Source: UBA1672 sp963977495 (GTDB lineage Bacteria > Pseudomonadota > Alphaproteobacteria > Micavibrionales > Micavibrionaceae). From it: DNA of 64,000 bases. Below are positions 1 to 9,900 of this stretch, one piece after another (positions within the stretch are counted from its first letter, which is position 1; the number at the start of each line of letters is the position of its first letter). The notes under the pieces were generated by a model, which made no database searches, was not told the DNA's origin, and worked only from the letters and a program-made list of their open reading frames with translations. Location of the stretch: the NCBI GenBank assembly GCA_963977495.1, contig CAXBOT010000001.1, forward strand, positions 1 to 64,000. The letters are read 5' to 3'. A program made the position numbers and the translations under genes.

Positions 1-1
1 C

Positions 2-55
2 CGTGAAGGTGGCCGCACAGTCGGCGCCGGCGTTGTCTCTAAAATTGTCGAGTAA
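2..55 (+). CDS. tuf: Elongation factor Tu, C-terminal end (partial)
   Basis: Only the last 17 codons are present. They read REGGRTVGAGVVSKIVE and stop at TAA, which is the near-invariant C-terminus of EF-Tu domain 3. EF-Tu delivers aminoacyl-tRNA to the ribosome in the cytoplasm. The rest of the gene lies upstream of the window. A strong hairpin terminator follows about 30 nt after the stop. In many proteobacteria tuf is followed directly by secE-nusG; here about 6 kb separates them. Confidence 0.95.
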   Translation, partial: REGGRTVGAGVVSKIVE

Positions 56-85
56 GATCGCAATTTTGACATTATAATTCTTTAA

Positions 86-116
86 AGGCTCCACCATTTT
101 GGTGGGGCTTTTTTTT
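86..116 (+). terminator. Rho-independent terminator after tuf
   Basis: Inverted repeat GCTCCACC / GGTGGGGC with a short ATTTT loop, followed directly by a run of eight T. It lies about 30 nt after the tuf stop codon and separates tuf from the following genes. Confidence 0.9.
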
Positions 117-194
117 GATTATGTGTATGTAATATAATGTTTTTATTTTCCTTTGTTTATGGGGGTGATATAGTGGAAAAAAAGGAAAATCATA

Positions 195-956
195 ATGCGT
201 ATGCGTGTTTCACTTTTGTTGGTTGTTTTCTTCGTCTTTACTCAAGGAAACTTTGTTTTTGCAGCGTCTACAAATGCGCCTAAAGGCAAGGCGAAAGTTA
301 CGTTGGGCGAGATTCAGCGATGGGCGTCTATTTCTCATAAACTTACCCGTGAGTACGATATACTCGTGAATGACATACGTCTCGGACGTGCCGATGTGAA
401 TGAACGCATGCGGTCTCTGCGCGCATATTATCCTTACACCCCTTATTATGACCCCTTCTCAAAAAATTTATTAGATCAAATGACGCGCTATGCCTATACG
501 GTGGATACATCAGAAGATCGCGCTGCGGTGAATGATGCATTGGATAAGTATCGCGAGCTTGTCTATAACAATCTGGCGCATCTTGATGTTGTGTCTTATG
601 CGTTAACACTAAGTCGGGTGGATGTACGCTTTGGTGATGAGTTCTTTTTTAGAAAAGTGCGAGACTCGATCAGAAACAGTTGGGACGGCATGATATATGT
701 CGGAACATCACCTGATGATGCCTATAAGGTCATTACCTATGCCGAACAAACCTATATATTAAGCACACATGGCGCTAAGGCGAATGAAGGCGAGATCTTT
801 AATGTGGATAAACAATTCTATGATGTGCGCGAAATCGTGACGGAAGACGATGAAAGTCTGCAATTATTTTTTGATTTGACGACCCCCATCAGAACGGTTC
901 AGGTCAGGCAGGCATTGCGTGAAAAAGAAAATAAGATAACGATCCCTTTGCAATAA
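195..956 (+). CDS. Predicted secreted protein of unknown function
   Basis: 253 residues. The N-terminus has a classic signal peptide: basic MRMRV, a hydrophobic core to about residue 20, and a probable signal peptidase I site near FAA-S (residues 22-24). I do not recognise the mature part. It is mixed alpha/beta with several Tyr-rich stretches and no cysteine in the mature domain. The ATG is chosen because an AAGGAAAA purine run precedes it at a suitable distance. It stands alone between the tuf terminator and the glycine cleavage operon, with about 105 nt to gcvT, so it is probably transcribed from its own promoter. Function unknown; a periplasmic location is inferred. Confidence 0.75.
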   Translation: MRMRVSLLLVVFFVFTQGNFVFAASTNAPKGKAKVTLGEIQRWASISHKLTREYDILVNDIRLGRADVNERMRSLRAYYPYTPYYDPFSKNLLDQMTRYAYTVDTSEDRAAVNDALDKYRELVYNNLAHLDVVSYALTLSRVDVRFGDEFFFRKVRDSIRNSWDGMIYVGTSPDDAYKVITYAEQTYILSTHGAKANEGEIFNVDKQFYDVREIVTEDDESLQLFFDLTTPIRTVQVRQALREKENKITIPLQ

Positions 957-1061
957 GGCATGTTGACTATATTTTCTGGGGTCAATTTGATTTTTCCTCT
1001 TAAATAGTACCAATATTTTTGCTATTGCTTTGTATCAACAAATTTAAAATGAGGAAGATTT

Positions 1062-2162
1062 ATGTCGCGGAGCACTGCCTTGCATGGTGCGCATGTTGCC
1101 CTTGGTGCTAAAATGGGTGAGTTTGCGGGCTATGATATGCCGTTATATTATGATTTAGGTGTGAAGGGGGAGCATGAATGGGTGCGCTCTTCTGCCGGAT
1201 TGTTCGATGTGTCCCACATGGGGCAAATCATGATAAAGGGACGTAATGATGGCAGTGATGCCGTCGAGTTTTTTGAAAAAATAACACCGTCCAGTGTTTC
1301 GAAGCTGGGCATTGACCGCACGAAATATACAGTTCTGACGAATGAGCAGGGCGGTATTATTGATGATCTGATGATCACGCGCACAGGTCCGAATGCTTTT
1401 CATTGCGTTATCAATGCAGGCTGTAAGGAAAAGGACATTGACTGGATTAAAAGTCAAATGCCGGACTCTCTTGAATTCACATATTTTGATGATTGGGCAT
1501 TGATCGCCTTGCAGGGTGTGCAAGCCGAAAATGTTATGCGCGATGCGCTTGGTATTGATTTATCTGACCTGCCTTATATGGGACTGTGGGCGCGTGATGA
1601 TTACAAAATGTTCGTCAGCCGCCTTGGTTATACGGGGGAAGATGGTTTTGAGATCAGCGTCCCTAATGATGCCGCGGTTGATATCTGGAACACATTACTA
1701 GCCCATGATGCGGTAGAGCCGATTGGCTTGGCGGCGCGTGATTCTTTGCGTCTGGAAATGGGATATTGCCTGTATGGACATGATATTGATGCAACCACCA
1801 CGCCGCTAGAGGCTGATCTTGGCTGGGTTATGGGCAAGGATAATAACGGGTATATCGGCGCAGAAAATGTAACGGCGCCAACGCGCAAGCGTGTTGGTAT
1901 TCGCCTTACAGGCAAAGGGATCGCCCGCGAAGGTTCGGAAATCAGAACGCTTGATGACACAGTGATCAGCACCCTAAGCAGTGGTGGCTTTTCACCAACA
2001 TTGGGGCAGTCGATCGGGCAGGGCTATGTGCCCATGGATCATGCGGCAGTAGGAACATCTTTATTCGTCAATGTCCGTGGGCGCAATATTGAGGCAGAGA
2101 TTGCCAAAATGCCGTTCTTACCAGCAAAAACAAAGTCTATGAAAGCCTCAAAGGCAGCGTAG
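1062..2162 (+). CDS. gcvT: Aminomethyltransferase, glycine cleavage T-protein
   Basis: 366 residues, the usual length for GcvT. It transfers the methylene group from the aminomethyl-lipoyl arm of H-protein to tetrahydrofolate, releasing ammonia. Family motifs are visible: GLFDVSHMGQI near residue 46, GGIIDDLMITR near 95 (folate-binding acidic region), GYTGEDGFEIS near 190, and ARDSLRLEMGYCLYGHDI near 225. The ATG follows a GAGGAAG ribosome binding site. It is the first gene of an operon with gcvH, gcvPA and gcvPB. No glycine riboswitch is recognisable in the 105 nt upstream. Confidence 0.95.
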   Translation: MSRSTALHGAHVALGAKMGEFAGYDMPLYYDLGVKGEHEWVRSSAGLFDVSHMGQIMIKGRNDGSDAVEFFEKITPSSVSKLGIDRTKYTVLTNEQGGIIDDLMITRTGPNAFHCVINAGCKEKDIDWIKSQMPDSLEFTYFDDWALIALQGVQAENVMRDALGIDLSDLPYMGLWARDDYKMFVSRLGYTGEDGFEISVPNDAAVDIWNTLLAHDAVEPIGLAARDSLRLEMGYCLYGHDIDATTTPLEADLGWVMGKDNNGYIGAENVTAPTRKRVGIRLTGKGIAREGSEIRTLDDTVISTLSSGGFSPTLGQSIGQGYVPMDHAAVGTSLFVNVRGRNIEAEIAKMPFLPAKTKSMKASKAA

Positions 2163-2215
2163 GAATTAACCAACAATCAAAAGAACACACTCAATAGATA
2201 AATCAGGAGTTATGA

Positions 2216-2593
2216 ATGTCTGAATTAAAATATACAAAAGATCATGAATGCATTTTTGTGGATGGTGATATTGCTTATGTCGGTATTTCAGAGCACGCAC
2301 GCGATGCTTTGGGCGATCTCGTTTTTGTTGAATTGCCGGAAATTGGTAAAAAGGTGACCAAGGGCGGTGATATTGCGGTTGTTGAATCTGTGAAAACAGC
2401 GGCAGAAGTGTACTCTCCGGTTGATGGTGAAGTTGTCGAAGTGAACGAGCCGATGGCTGATGATTTTGAATTGATCGCGAAGCCCGTTAATGACAATGGT
2501 TGGATCGTGAAAATCAAGGTATCTGATGCGTCTGCGTTGGCTGATTTGATGGATGAATCCGCCTATGCTCAGTATTTAAAAGAAATTGACTAA
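2216..2593 (+). CDS. gcvH: Glycine cleavage system H protein
   Basis: 125 residues, normal for the lipoyl carrier that shuttles the aminomethyl group between P-, T- and L-proteins. The lipoylation site is in VVESVKTAAEVYSP, the modified lysine being residue 60. The segment from YVGISEHA to the lipoyl hairpin matches the family closely. It is 53 nt after gcvT and 58 nt before gcvPA, consistent with one operon; a CAGGAG site precedes the ATG. Confidence 0.96.
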   Translation: MSELKYTKDHECIFVDGDIAYVGISEHARDALGDLVFVELPEIGKKVTKGGDIAVVESVKTAAEVYSPVDGEVVEVNEPMADDFELIAKPVNDNGWIVKIKVSDASALADLMDESAYAQYLKEID

Positions 2594-2651
2594 ACTGTCA
2601 TTGATGACGTGCGCGTATGGCCGCAGCACAGTAAACAGGATGAAATAATAG

Positions 2652-3929
2652 ATGAGATATTTACCACAGACTGCGAATGCGCGGAAAGAAATGCTGAAAT
2701 CTGTCGGCGTGACCAGTGTTGATGCTTTATTTCGCAATATACCTCAAGAGGCTTTTGTGGATGGTCTGGTTGACCTGCCAAAGCATCAGGGTGAGATCAG
2801 CGTAGAGCGTGATTTGGTCGCGATGGCTTCAAAGAATATGAACGCGTCTGACGCACCGTTTTTTCTGGGCGCTGGCGTTTATAATCACCATATTCCTGCC
2901 AGTGTTGATCATATTATTCAACGTAGCGAATATTTAACAGCCTATACCCCGTATCAGCCGGAAATTGCGCAAGGCACATTGCAAGTTATCTTTGAATATC
3001 AGACGTTTATCTCTCAATTAACAGGGCAGGAAATCGCCAACGCGTCTATGTATGACGGATCAACTGCGGCAACCGAAGCGGTGCTTATGGCGCTGCGTAT
3101 AACCAAGCGTGACAAGATTGCGATTGGCACAACATTGCATCCTGAATATCGCAAGGTTCTGGACAGCTATATGTCTAATCATAAAGGACGTGTTGTGTTC
3201 GAAGGTGAGCCGGATGATGAAACGGCCTGCGTTATTGTTCAATCGCCTGATTTTCATGGTAATCCGCATAAATACGAAGCATGGCGCAAAAAATGTGACG
3301 AAGTCGGCGCATTACTAATCGTTGTTGTGACCGAAATTGTGTCGCTTGGCCTTTTACCCGCGCCTGATGTTGCGGATATTGTCTGTGGTGAGGCGCAGTC
3401 TGTTGGCCTGCCCATGAGTTATGGCGGCCCGCACCTTGGGTTCTTTGCATGCCGTGAGAAATACCTCCGTCAGATGCCCGGGCGTTTGTGCGGTATGACA
3501 GAGGATGCAGATGGTCGCCGTGGATTTGTTCTAACACTGTCAACGCGTGAGCAACATATTCGCCGCGAAAAGGCAACATCCAATATCTGTACGAATCAGG
3601 GGTTATGCGCACTGGCCTTTACAGTGCATATGAGCTTACTGGGGGAGGGCGGATTTAAAAAATTGGCACGTCTCAATCATGAAGCAGCTTGTCGTTTGGC
3701 AGATGCATTATCTGCAATTGACGGTGTTTCCGTTGTAAATCAAAGCTTTTTTAATGAATTTGTTGTAGAACTACCTAAGTCGGCTGCTGGTGTTGTTGAA
3801 GATTTGGCGACATGCGGTATCATTGGCGGGTATGCGTTGGATGATAATCGTTTGCTTGTTGCTGCGACCGAGATGACGACAGAAGAACAGATTGAAGAAT
3901 TCGTAAACACGTTATCTGAGATTTTATAA
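2652..3929 (+). CDS. gcvPA: Glycine dehydrogenase (decarboxylating) subunit 1
   Basis: 425 residues, the N-terminal half of the P-protein in organisms with a split GcvP. It forms the alpha2beta2 PLP enzyme with GcvPB, which decarboxylates glycine and loads the aminomethyl group on GcvH. Typical features: MRYLPQT start, FLGAGVYNHHIPASVDHI near residue 73, TPYQPEIAQGTLQ near 98, SMYDGSTAATEA near 132, and a C-terminal part with REQHIRREKATSNICTNQ. The PLP lysine lies in the partner subunit. It belongs to the gcvTH-PA-PB operon. Confidence 0.95.
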   Translation: MRYLPQTANARKEMLKSVGVTSVDALFRNIPQEAFVDGLVDLPKHQGEISVERDLVAMASKNMNASDAPFFLGAGVYNHHIPASVDHIIQRSEYLTAYTPYQPEIAQGTLQVIFEYQTFISQLTGQEIANASMYDGSTAATEAVLMALRITKRDKIAIGTTLHPEYRKVLDSYMSNHKGRVVFEGEPDDETACVIVQSPDFHGNPHKYEAWRKKCDEVGALLIVVVTEIVSLGLLPAPDVADIVCGEAQSVGLPMSYGGPHLGFFACREKYLRQMPGRLCGMTEDADGRRGFVLTLSTREQHIRREKATSNICTNQGLCALAFTVHMSLLGEGGFKKLARLNHEAACRLADALSAIDGVSVVNQSFFNEFVVELPKSAAGVVEDLATCGIIGGYALDDNRLLVAATEMTTEEQIEEFVNTLSEIL

Positions 3930-3964
3930 CGTATGATGCGATAGGTTTTGAAAGGATATTAGAT

Positions 3965-4339
3965 ATGGGAAATAATGGCGGTTTAGTCGTTTTTTTATTC
4001 ATGATTATTGTTGTGGTTGTTGGAGGATTTGCGCTTTTCTTTACGCAGTTCCAACCTCCTAAAGAAAAAACAGTGACATGCAAAAATGAATGGTCAACGA
4101 TCAGTTTTCTGATCAATGAAGAGGAAAATATACTGATTATGAACGGTGAGCTTGTCGCACCGGAAAGTATCAAAATTTTCAACAGTACCGCAATATCAGC
4201 ACAGTGGAAGCACGCTGGTGCAACAACCAAGTTTTTCCTTGATCGGATTGCGGGCGCTTTAGAGGTTGAAACGACGGAAGATTCTCTGGAGTGGGATAAG
4301 AACAAGTTTGAGTGTAACTTCTCACAAAAACGTTTCTGA
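3965..4339 (+). CDS. Small single-pass membrane protein within the gcv operon
   Basis: 124 residues. A glycine-rich start is followed by one strongly hydrophobic helix (about residues 8-27), then a soluble domain of about 95 residues with two cysteines. I recognise no family. It sits between gcvPA (35 nt) and gcvPB (57 nt) on the same strand with no terminator, so it should be co-transcribed with the decarboxylase subunits. The predicted topology places the C-terminal domain in the periplasm. Function unknown; a link to glycine metabolism rests only on position. Confidence 0.7.
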   Translation: MGNNGGLVVFLFMIIVVVVGGFALFFTQFQPPKEKTVTCKNEWSTISFLINEEENILIMNGELVAPESIKIFNSTAISAQWKHAGATTKFFLDRIAGALEVETTEDSLEWDKNKFECNFSQKRF

Positions 4340-4395
4340 TCTCTCGTTTGAAAAGAAGTTTAGTTTAAAATAATTTATATCAGGATGACATCAGC

Positions 4396-5886
4396 ATGAA
4401 TCAAGATCGTGGTTTGCACTATGAAGAGAATTTATTGTGGGAAAAAGAGTTTAGCGATACCGCTGGTGTCGATTTTCCAGACGTTCAAAACACGCCCCTA
4501 AGAACGGGTTGCGCGCCGCGCGAGAATGTTGGTTTGCCACAGTTAAGTGAACCACAAATCGTGCGCCATTTTGTGCGTATGAGCACATGGAACTATTCCA
4601 TTGATCATGGGTTCTTTCCGCTTGGCTCTTGTACAATGAAACATAATCCGCGCCTGAATGAAAAGCTGGCGCGTCTTCCTGGGTTTGCGCAAATTCACCC
4701 GATGCAACCACAAAGCACAGTGCAGGGCGCCTTGGAATTAACCTATGAACTACAGCACTGGCTTGGGGAGTTAACAGGCTTGCGCGGTGTGTGCTTAACA
4801 CCCGCAGCAGGCGCACATGGTGAGCTTGCCGGTATGATGACGATTCGCCGCGCACATGAGCAGCAGGGCAATACCAATAGAAAAATCGTTCTTACCCCTG
4901 ACTCGGCGCATGGTACAAACCCTGCAACGGCGGTTATGTGTGGTTTTGAGGTGCGCTCTATCTCAACGCAGGAAACGGGCTGTTTGAGTGTTGAGGCTTT
5001 TAAGGCCGCGCTTTATGAAACAGATGAAAACGGCGCAGATATTGCCGGTATGATGGTTACAAACCCGAATACGTGCGGCTTGTTTGAAAAAGATATTATT
5101 GAAATTGCTGATTTGTTGCATGAGGCTGGTGGCTATTTTTATTGCGATGGCGCGAATTTCAATGCGCTGGTCGGCAAAGTCAGACCTGCGGATTTTGGTG
5201 TTGATGTGATGCATATCAATTTACACAAAACATTCTCAACGCCCCATGGTGGCGGTGGTCCGGGTTCAGGCCCGATTTGCTGCACGGATGAATTGGCGCA
5301 ATATATGCCTGTGCCCACCGTGATTAAAGGGGATGATGGCTCATATGCACTTGAAACCGAAGAAGGCCGCCCTGATACTTTGGGGACGCTAAAGGCGTTT
5401 CAGGGGCAGTTCGGTATGCATGTTCGTGCCTTATCTTACATGAAATCCCATGGCAGTGATGGTTTGCTGCAGGTTTCTGAAGATGCGGTTTTGAATGCAA
5501 ACTATATCCTTAGTCAGTTATCTGAGGATTATCATGTGCCTTACGAGGGGCCTTGTATGCATGAATGTTTGTTGACGGATAAACGACAAAAAGAGCATGG
5601 CGTATCGACGCTTGATATTGCAAAGGCGCTGGTTGAATACGGATATCATCCGATGACTGTTTATTTCCCGTTGGTTTTGCCCGGAACAATGTTGATTGAA
5701 CCGACAGAAACCGAAAGCAAAGATTCTATGGATCGCTTTATCACGACGATGAAAAAGATTGCAGAAGATGCGCGCGCCGGAAAAAGTGAAGAATTCCACA
5801 GCTTTCCTCAATCAACACCGCGTAAGCGTCTTAATGAGGTGAAAGCCGCGCGTAACCCTGTGTTGAAATACAAGGCGGCGGCATAA
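4396..5886 (+). CDS. gcvPB: Glycine dehydrogenase (decarboxylating) subunit 2
   Basis: 496 residues, the C-terminal half of split P-protein, carrying the PLP cofactor. The Schiff-base lysine is K278 in HINLHKTFSTPHGGGGPG. Other family blocks are SCTMKHNPRLNEKLA near residue 78, TPDSAHGTNPA near 166, NPNTCGLFE near 223, and YHPMTVYFPL near 417. It works with GcvPA, GcvH and GcvT to oxidise glycine to CO2, ammonia and methylene-THF. It closes the operon; about 160 nt separate it from secE. Confidence 0.95.
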   Translation: MNQDRGLHYEENLLWEKEFSDTAGVDFPDVQNTPLRTGCAPRENVGLPQLSEPQIVRHFVRMSTWNYSIDHGFFPLGSCTMKHNPRLNEKLARLPGFAQIHPMQPQSTVQGALELTYELQHWLGELTGLRGVCLTPAAGAHGELAGMMTIRRAHEQQGNTNRKIVLTPDSAHGTNPATAVMCGFEVRSISTQETGCLSVEAFKAALYETDENGADIAGMMVTNPNTCGLFEKDIIEIADLLHEAGGYFYCDGANFNALVGKVRPADFGVDVMHINLHKTFSTPHGGGGPGSGPICCTDELAQYMPVPTVIKGDDGSYALETEEGRPDTLGTLKAFQGQFGMHVRALSYMKSHGSDGLLQVSEDAVLNANYILSQLSEDYHVPYEGPCMHECLLTDKRQKEHGVSTLDIAKALVEYGYHPMTVYFPLVLPGTMLIEPTETESKDSMDRFITTMKKIAEDARAGKSEEFHSFPQSTPRKRLNEVKAARNPVLKYKAAA

Positions 5887-6049
5887 TCATCAGAACAAAT
5901 TGGCGCATGGTGCATTTTTCTCTGGTCATGGCTTTATTTTTGGTGTAATTATTTTTCGTAAATCCCTAAATGGTTATGTTTTTTTAAAGTGGCGAGCGCT
6001 CACGACACGAACCTTGGGTCAAAGAATGTAAAGACGGAAGGTAAATGAT

Positions 6050-6241
6050 ATGTCGAAGACGGGACCAATAGAATTTGTTCGCCAAGTCAAAAGCGAAACG
6101 AAAAAGGTTACGTGGCCTTCACGTCAAGAAACGACAGTCAGTATGATTGCTGTTTTTGTTATGGTGCTAATATCATCTATTTTCCTGTATTTCGCGGATC
6201 AAATCATTGCGTTTGCGATTCGTTATATCATGGGATTTTAA
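6050..6241 (+). CDS. secE: Preprotein translocase subunit SecE
   Basis: 63 residues, the short single-helix form typical of most bacteria. It stabilises SecY in the inner membrane translocon. The amphipathic VRQVKSETKKVTWPSRQET segment and one transmembrane helix (about residues 30-58) are diagnostic. A GGAAGG site precedes the ATG. It is 32 nt upstream of nusG, the usual secE-nusG pair, but the preceding gene is gcvPB rather than tuf or tRNA-Trp. Confidence 0.95.
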   Translation: MSKTGPIEFVRQVKSETKKVTWPSRQETTVSMIAVFVMVLISSIFLYFADQIIAFAIRYIMGF

Positions 6242-6273
6242 TTGTTAGGGTGAAGTGAAAAGGAGAATTTAAG

Positions 6274-6807
6274 ATGGCAAAACGTTGGTATGTGTTGCAT
6301 GTCTATTCAGGTTTTGAAAATAAGGTTGCTGAGTCGATCAAAGAAAAGGCACTTAAGCAGGGTCTTGAAGATTATGTCGATGAAATCCTTGTTCCGACCG
6401 AAGAGGTTGTAGAAGTTAAACGTGGTCAGCGCGTCAATGCGGAGCGCAAGTTTTTCCCGGGCTATGTTTTGGCCAAACTGGATATGAATGACACGGTATG
6501 GCACTTGATCAAAGATACACCGAAAGTCAGTGGATTTTTGGGTGCAGGCGGTAACCGCCCCGTTGCGATTAGCGAGAGAGAAGCACAGCGTATTTTGACA
6601 CAGGTTCAAGAAGGTGTGGATCGCCCACGTCCGTCTGTTGTGTATGATATCGGTGAAGAAGTTAAGGTTACTGACGGTCCGTTCGCATCATTTAACGGTA
6701 TTGTTGAGGAAATTGATGAGGAAAAGGCCAAGTTGAAAGTGTCTGTATCAATTTTCGGGCGTTCTACGCCAGTGGAATTGGAATATGCCCAAGTAGAAAA
6801 GTCATAA
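6274..6807 (+). CDS. nusG: Transcription termination/antitermination factor NusG
   Basis: 177 residues, the standard NGN plus KOW form. The N-terminal domain that binds RNA polymerase shows WYVLHVYSGFENKV and FFPGYVLAKLDM; the C-terminal KOW domain reads VKVTDGPFASFNGIVEEID. NusG suppresses pausing and couples polymerase to Rho or the ribosome (S10). AAGGAG precedes the start. It is followed by a hairpin and an unrelated large gene instead of the usual rplK-rplA, so the NusG-ribosomal protein linkage is broken here. Confidence 0.96.
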   Translation: MAKRWYVLHVYSGFENKVAESIKEKALKQGLEDYVDEILVPTEEVVEVKRGQRVNAERKFFPGYVLAKLDMNDTVWHLIKDTPKVSGFLGAGGNRPVAISEREAQRILTQVQEGVDRPRPSVVYDIGEEVKVTDGPFASFNGIVEEIDEEKAKLKVSVSIFGRSTPVELEYAQVEKS

Positions 6808-6835
6808 ATCCATATAAATGATGTTTAGGTTTCAA

Positions 6836-6862
6836 TAAGGGCGGGTTAATCCCGCCTTTATG
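6836..6862 (+). terminator. Probable terminator after nusG
   Basis: AAGGGCGGG / CCCGCCTTT inverted repeat with loop TTAAT, about 30 nt after the nusG stop. The T tract is short (TTTATG), so termination may be partial, but the hairpin marks the end of the secE-nusG unit. Confidence 0.7.
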
Positions 6863-6979
6863 CATTGTGGGGTGTTTCAACTATTACTTGCGAGGATAAT
6901 TAAATATTTGCTATAAAATTGTGGTTAAGGAAAAATAATAATTAAGTAAATGTGATAAAAAAATATTCGGGAGTGCGCT

Positions 6980-9900
6980 ATGGGGACGGGTTTAACGATT
7001 GATCCAAATCAGTTAACGGATCAAAGTCTTTTTATCGAACAGTTGCAGAAATCCGGCTTTTCGGAAGAAGAAGCCAAAGTGGTTTTATCCGAAGCCGATA
7101 GCCTGGGCATGTTGCCCGATGACATGCGCGTGTTTCAACGCCATTTCCGTGATGAGAACGGAGCGGTGGATGTTCATAAAATTGATGCATTTATGCATAT
7201 TCAGAATACAAAGATGACGCTGGATTCATATTTGCCTGTGTTGGAAGATCGCGCACAAAATTACGATCATGAAACGAAGCTGGAGCATTTACGCGCAGCG
7301 ATAGAGTTAATGCATGCTTCTGGTTTTTCAGGGCAGAGGATCGCCGATACACTTTCCACCTATGTTAAAATTTCCAAATCATTTACGCCGCACCCGACCG
7401 AAGGGCTCAGCCCTAACGGTATTCGGTTGTCACGTAACTTGGTGAAGGCGGCAGAGGTACCGGCGGATAAACGTGAATTGGCATTGCAAGAAGCTGTTCG
7501 GGAAATTGCTGTTAGTGATGATTTCGGCGCGTCTAAAAAATCAAATATGCTTGATGAAACAGATTACAGCAGCAAGTGTGCGCGTATTCATAATCAGGGT
7601 GTGAATGAACTGGATCGTCAGATTGAGAAAATCCTTTTCGAAACCACAGGCGAGCAGGTGGATGTCAATTTAAACACCGGCGCACGCAGTTGGGATTATG
7701 ATGCGGACGGCAAGAATAATGCCGAAGGCTTCTCCATGATGATGAAAATGGCAACCACAACAATGGATGCGATGTCGGATTTGTCAGAAAACCTTGCCAA
7801 GGCCAGCAGGGGCAGTATTCCTGAGAATTTGAGGGAAGAATTAACAACGCTGAAATTTAAAGTTGATGGCGTTATGCAAAAATTACATCCGGTTTATGAT
7901 CGCTCGCGCAAAATTACAGCGGATTTGGCGACAGCAAAACCGGATCAAAGAGAAACACTTTACCGTCAGCTATACGAAACAGAATATGAGGGTTTGTTCG
8001 CCAAGCTCTCACATGCTTACGATAGTTTAGGGGGGCATCGTGGGCTGGATTTCTATGAACAGACGGTGAAGGATCTTGATCGTTTGAGGAAAGATCTGTC
8101 GAAACATGACAGGGACAGCACAGAAGCCGTAGATGATGCCTTCAGAACGGTAAGGCGCAATGGCTTTGCGCTAGAGAAGGGGCAAACGCGCCATAATGAC
8201 TATGTCTATATCGATATGCTGGATAACATGTTTGATTCCGACGCTTTTTGGGGGACAGGCATTTTAAGTAATAAAGATCGCGATGAAATCCTGATGGCAG
8301 GGAAGTTTTCCAATTTATCGACAGATGTTCAATATTTACATTGGGAACGTATTTTAGAACATGCCAAAGAGAATGGTAATCGTGACCAATTGATCCGTAT
8401 ATTGGAAAGCACAAACCCTTTGACATTCAAGGCGTTATCCGATGGTGGTAATGGCTATCCAGATCAGGAAAAAGCTTATGCTGATCGCATGAAATTGCGT
8501 GCATTATTTCCGTTTAAATTTGAAGAAGGCATTATTTCCGACGCGCAGGAAATCGGCTCGCCGCGTCAAAAATTTATCGCTGACTTATACGGTATGGTGC
8601 ATATGAAGCATATGTCCCTGAACGAAGACCCAACCAATTTGGCAAAACAGCCGACATTGGTGCGCCAGTTTAATGATCATGGTGGTGCGCAAAATATGGA
8701 AAACAGGCTCAATAAAATGCCTGATTTGTTCCGTCGTTTGCATCAGGCGCTGCATATTATGCGTCCGGCCAGTGATGCCGAAAAAGTGGGTGGCTCGTTC
8801 ACACGCCTTCAGGCGATTGACCAATATCGCGGTATCGTCCGTGAAGCCTATGACATGAAAGTGCCCGTCGAGGTGATGATTGGCGGCGGACAATCACTGA
8901 ACCGTTTTGGCGGTGATGTTGATATGGTACGCCGTATCTTGGCGCAAGAATTGAAGGAAATCTTCCTTGAGAAGAAAGACCGCGGCGAGGCGTTGGATGA
9001 GTATGATGATAAAATGATTATGATGGCGACCAGCACGCTATATACGGAGCAAGGCCGTACAAAACGCTATGCAAGTGCGACGGCGGATCAGGTTATGGAT
9101 GATTTTGCCGGTAAGGTGACGAATATTGTTCAGGACTATCTTGATTTGAAAGAGTGCGTTCCTGACCATACATTTATTGATGACAAACATAAGTTTTCAC
9201 CTGAAATGAACAGGTTACAACGGATTATCGCAGATCGAGGTATCACTGAGTATGAGACCTTTAACAAGATTGTCTTAAAGGATGAAAACGGCAAGCCTTC
9301 TGATACGTTGTTGATTGATCGGTTTACTGAAATGGTCGGTGCGCCGAACTTGATTTCTACGCAGAATAATGGCGCGCGCCCCGAAGCGGGTAAGGCAAAG
9401 GGAGGATCAAAGAAAACCTCTTCGCTTCGCGCGATCGGGAAAGATCAAACATCCTATACGTCGCAGTCATTCCTTGCCGGTATTATGGCATCAGGCGGTG
9501 CGATGGAGCGTTTTTATGATGCGCTGCACGATCATAAAAACGGCATCACAAAAAATGATATTGATGATTTGATGAATGATCCGGATTGGAACGAAGCAAT
9601 ATTCTCGCGTAATTTGGTTGATGCGGGTCGTTTTAATGCGACGCACTTATTTGAAAAATGCTCGAACGGCGATGCCAGCGATTGGACGTTTGATCGGGCC
9701 ATGGAGATCGGCCATCAGGTCGTATGGCAACGTGATACGAAAACCGACAAAATGGTGTTGCAATATAAGGGCGATGAAAACGTATCTCAGGAGCAACTCT
9801 ATTTATCCAAGGTCTATTATGAGCGCACAATGTTCCTCGCCATGACAGAGGCAGCGTTTACGCCCAAAGGCGAAGGAGTGAGTCTGGAAGACAGCGTTGA

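Noticed and set aside
957..1061. Possible glycine riboswitch before gcvT
   Set aside because: The 105 nt lack the paired glycine-aptamer motifs and have little GC-rich structure.
9369..9845. Frames in other phases inside the PEPC-like gene
   Set aside because: They lie wholly inside a well-supported long gene and have no family features.
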